From: an uncultured Lachnospiraceae bacterium
GTDB lineage: Bacteria; Bacillota; Clostridia; Lachnospirales; Lachnospiraceae
DNA length: 5,925 nt
Direction of reading: 5' to 3'
NCBI GenBank assembly: GCA_947594085.1
Contig: CANQEB010000159.1
Coordinates: 1-5,925, forward strand
The notes under the pieces are model-generated. The model saw only the letters and a list, made by a program, of their open reading frames with translations, was not told the origin of the DNA and did no database searches. Below, piece after piece: positions 5,364 through 5,925 of the stretch (positions within the stretch are counted from its first letter, which is position 1; every line of letters starts with the position of its first letter). The position numbers and the translations under genes are program-made.

Positions 5364-5404
5364 AAAGTAAATGCGGCTTTAAATTACGCCGTTTGATTTA
5401 CTTT
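5364..5404. repeat. Imperfect inverted repeat in the intergenic region
   Basis: AAAGTAAAT (5364-5372) pairs with ATTTACTTT (5396-5404), with an inner CGGC/GCCG pair (5374-5377/5388-5391). It lies between the terminator and the aminotransferase promoter. The following sequence is only moderately T-rich, so a second terminator or a protein-binding site is possible but unproven. The rest of 5283-5442 shows no gene. Confidence 0.4.
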
Positions 5405-5442
5405 TAAAATTTATACCCATTTAAAAATATGCTTATCCCCAC

Positions 5443-5471
5443 TTGACTATACGGCTGTAAAAATGTATAAT
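5443..5471 (+). promoter_or_regulatory. Aminotransferase promoter (sigma-A type)
   Basis: TTGACT (5443-5448), 17 bp, TATAAT (5466-5471) is close to the full consensus. Transcription should begin near 5478, leaving a leader of about 85 nt before the ATG at 5563. Confidence 0.8.
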
Positions 5472-5511
5472 CATATATATAAAATACGCAGGAAGAAATG
5501 TCAAAATATTT

Positions 5512-5526
5512 AATTGTCTGACAATT
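5512..5526. promoter_or_regulatory. Candidate GntR-type operator
   Basis: AATTGTC-T-GACAATT is a perfect 7-1-7 palindrome in the aminotransferase leader, about 40 bp downstream of the -10 box. The core TTGTCTGACAA resembles operators of FadR-subfamily GntR repressors (general form TNGTNNNACNA). A repressor bound here could block elongation or initiation. No regulator gene is in view. Confidence 0.45.
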
Positions 5527-5562
5527 TAACCTTCCTATCTTAATTGAAAAGGGGCGATTATA

Positions 5563-5925
5563 ATGGCTTTATTCAGCACAATGAGCAAAACTGAGCTGCT
5601 TAATGCCCAATCGGAGCTGCTTGATAAATATAACAGATTCAAGGCGGGAAATATTCAGCTCGATATGTCCAGAGGCAAGCCCGCACCCGCACAGCTTAAC
5701 ATATCAAACGACATACTTAAGCTCTCTATTGACGAATACATAAATTGTGACGGTATTGACGTGCGCAATTACGGTATACTTGACGGTATATCGGAGTGCC
5801 GCAGGCTGTTTTCCGAGCTGCTGGATATACCGGCAGACAATATAATCATAGGCGGCAATTCCAGCCTTAACCTTATTTACGATGCCTTTACAAGGCTTTA
5901 TATCTTCGGTTCGCTGGGTTCAAAG
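5563..5925 (+). CDS. PLP-dependent aspartate-type aminotransferase, N-terminal part
   Basis: The first 121 codons of a gene that leaves the window. The protein resembles the PF12897 (Asp_aminotransf) group of fold-type I aminotransferases, cytoplasmic enzymes that use pyridoxal phosphate to move amino groups, probably with aspartate or a similar donor. Supporting blocks are LDMSRGKPAPAQL (residues 33-45), VRNYGILDGISECRRLF (67-83) and IIGGNSSLNLIYD (95-107); this last region belongs to the cofactor-phosphate-binding part of the fold. The catalytic lysine lies further on and cannot be checked. The start ATG follows AAAAGGGG with 8 nt spacing, and a consensus promoter lies upstream. Eight of fourteen isoleucines are encoded by ATA, against none that I see in argG. 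That codon use is like some Oscillospiraceae and points to a different genomic background from the genes left of 5145. Confidence 0.85.
   Translation, partial: MALFSTMSKTELLNAQSELLDKYNRFKAGNIQLDMSRGKPAPAQLNISNDILKLSIDEYINCDGIDVRNYGILDGISECRRLFSELLDIPADNIIIGGNSSLNLIYDAFTRLYIFGSLGSK

Noticed and set aside
1..5925. CRISPR array, tRNA or rRNA genes
   Set aside because: No regularly spaced direct repeats and no tRNA or rRNA signatures were seen on either strand.

Overview
The window looks like a stretch of Firmicutes DNA, most like a gut or rumen Clostridia relative, and it is probably stitched from sources of different composition. The reasons are strong AGGAGG-type ribosome binding sites, compact gene spacing, a Lachnospiraceae-like ArgC and ArgG, and ARG-box operators. 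No marker gene settles the taxon.

Layout, left to right. (1) 1-589, minus strand, AT-rich: two small overlapping genes. One is a DUF5674-family protein; the other is a short conserved hypothetical that runs off the left edge. (2) 618-3310, GC-richer: two arginine biosynthesis genes transcribed divergently, argC (minus) and argG (plus). Between them lies a tandem ARG-box operator. A near-consensus argC promoter (TTGAAT-17-TATAAT) sits inside it, and a candidate argG promoter lies just downstream. (3) 3311-3499: intergenic region with a strong terminator for argG. (4) 3500-5143, minus strand, GC-rich: an ABC importer of the nitrate/sulfonate/taurine superfamily, represented by an ATPase that has lost its N-terminus and a secreted substrate-binding protein. 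(5) About 5141-5152: an abrupt breakpoint. The ATPase reading frame stops being ABC-like and the 3' remnant of an unidentified plus-strand gene begins. (6) 5152-5925, AT-richer with heavy ATA codon use: the gene remnant, a perfect 11-bp terminator, a textbook promoter, a GntR-like operator palindrome, and the first 121 codons of an Asp_aminotransf-type (PF12897-like) PLP aminotransferase running off the right edge.

How the genes work together. ArgC makes N-acetylglutamate semialdehyde in the ornithine branch, and ArgG makes argininosuccinate. An ArgR/AhrC-type repressor bound at the shared operator could shut off both directions in response to arginine. The ABC genes are a separate operon whose permease is not in view. 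The aminotransferase belongs to another transcription unit and probably another genomic background.

I see no convincing new system. The points most worth checking are the breakpoint at about 5145 (assembly chimera or real rearrangement), the compact ARG operator, the overlapping DUF5674 pair directly behind argC, and the mutually exclusive pairings in the argG leader.
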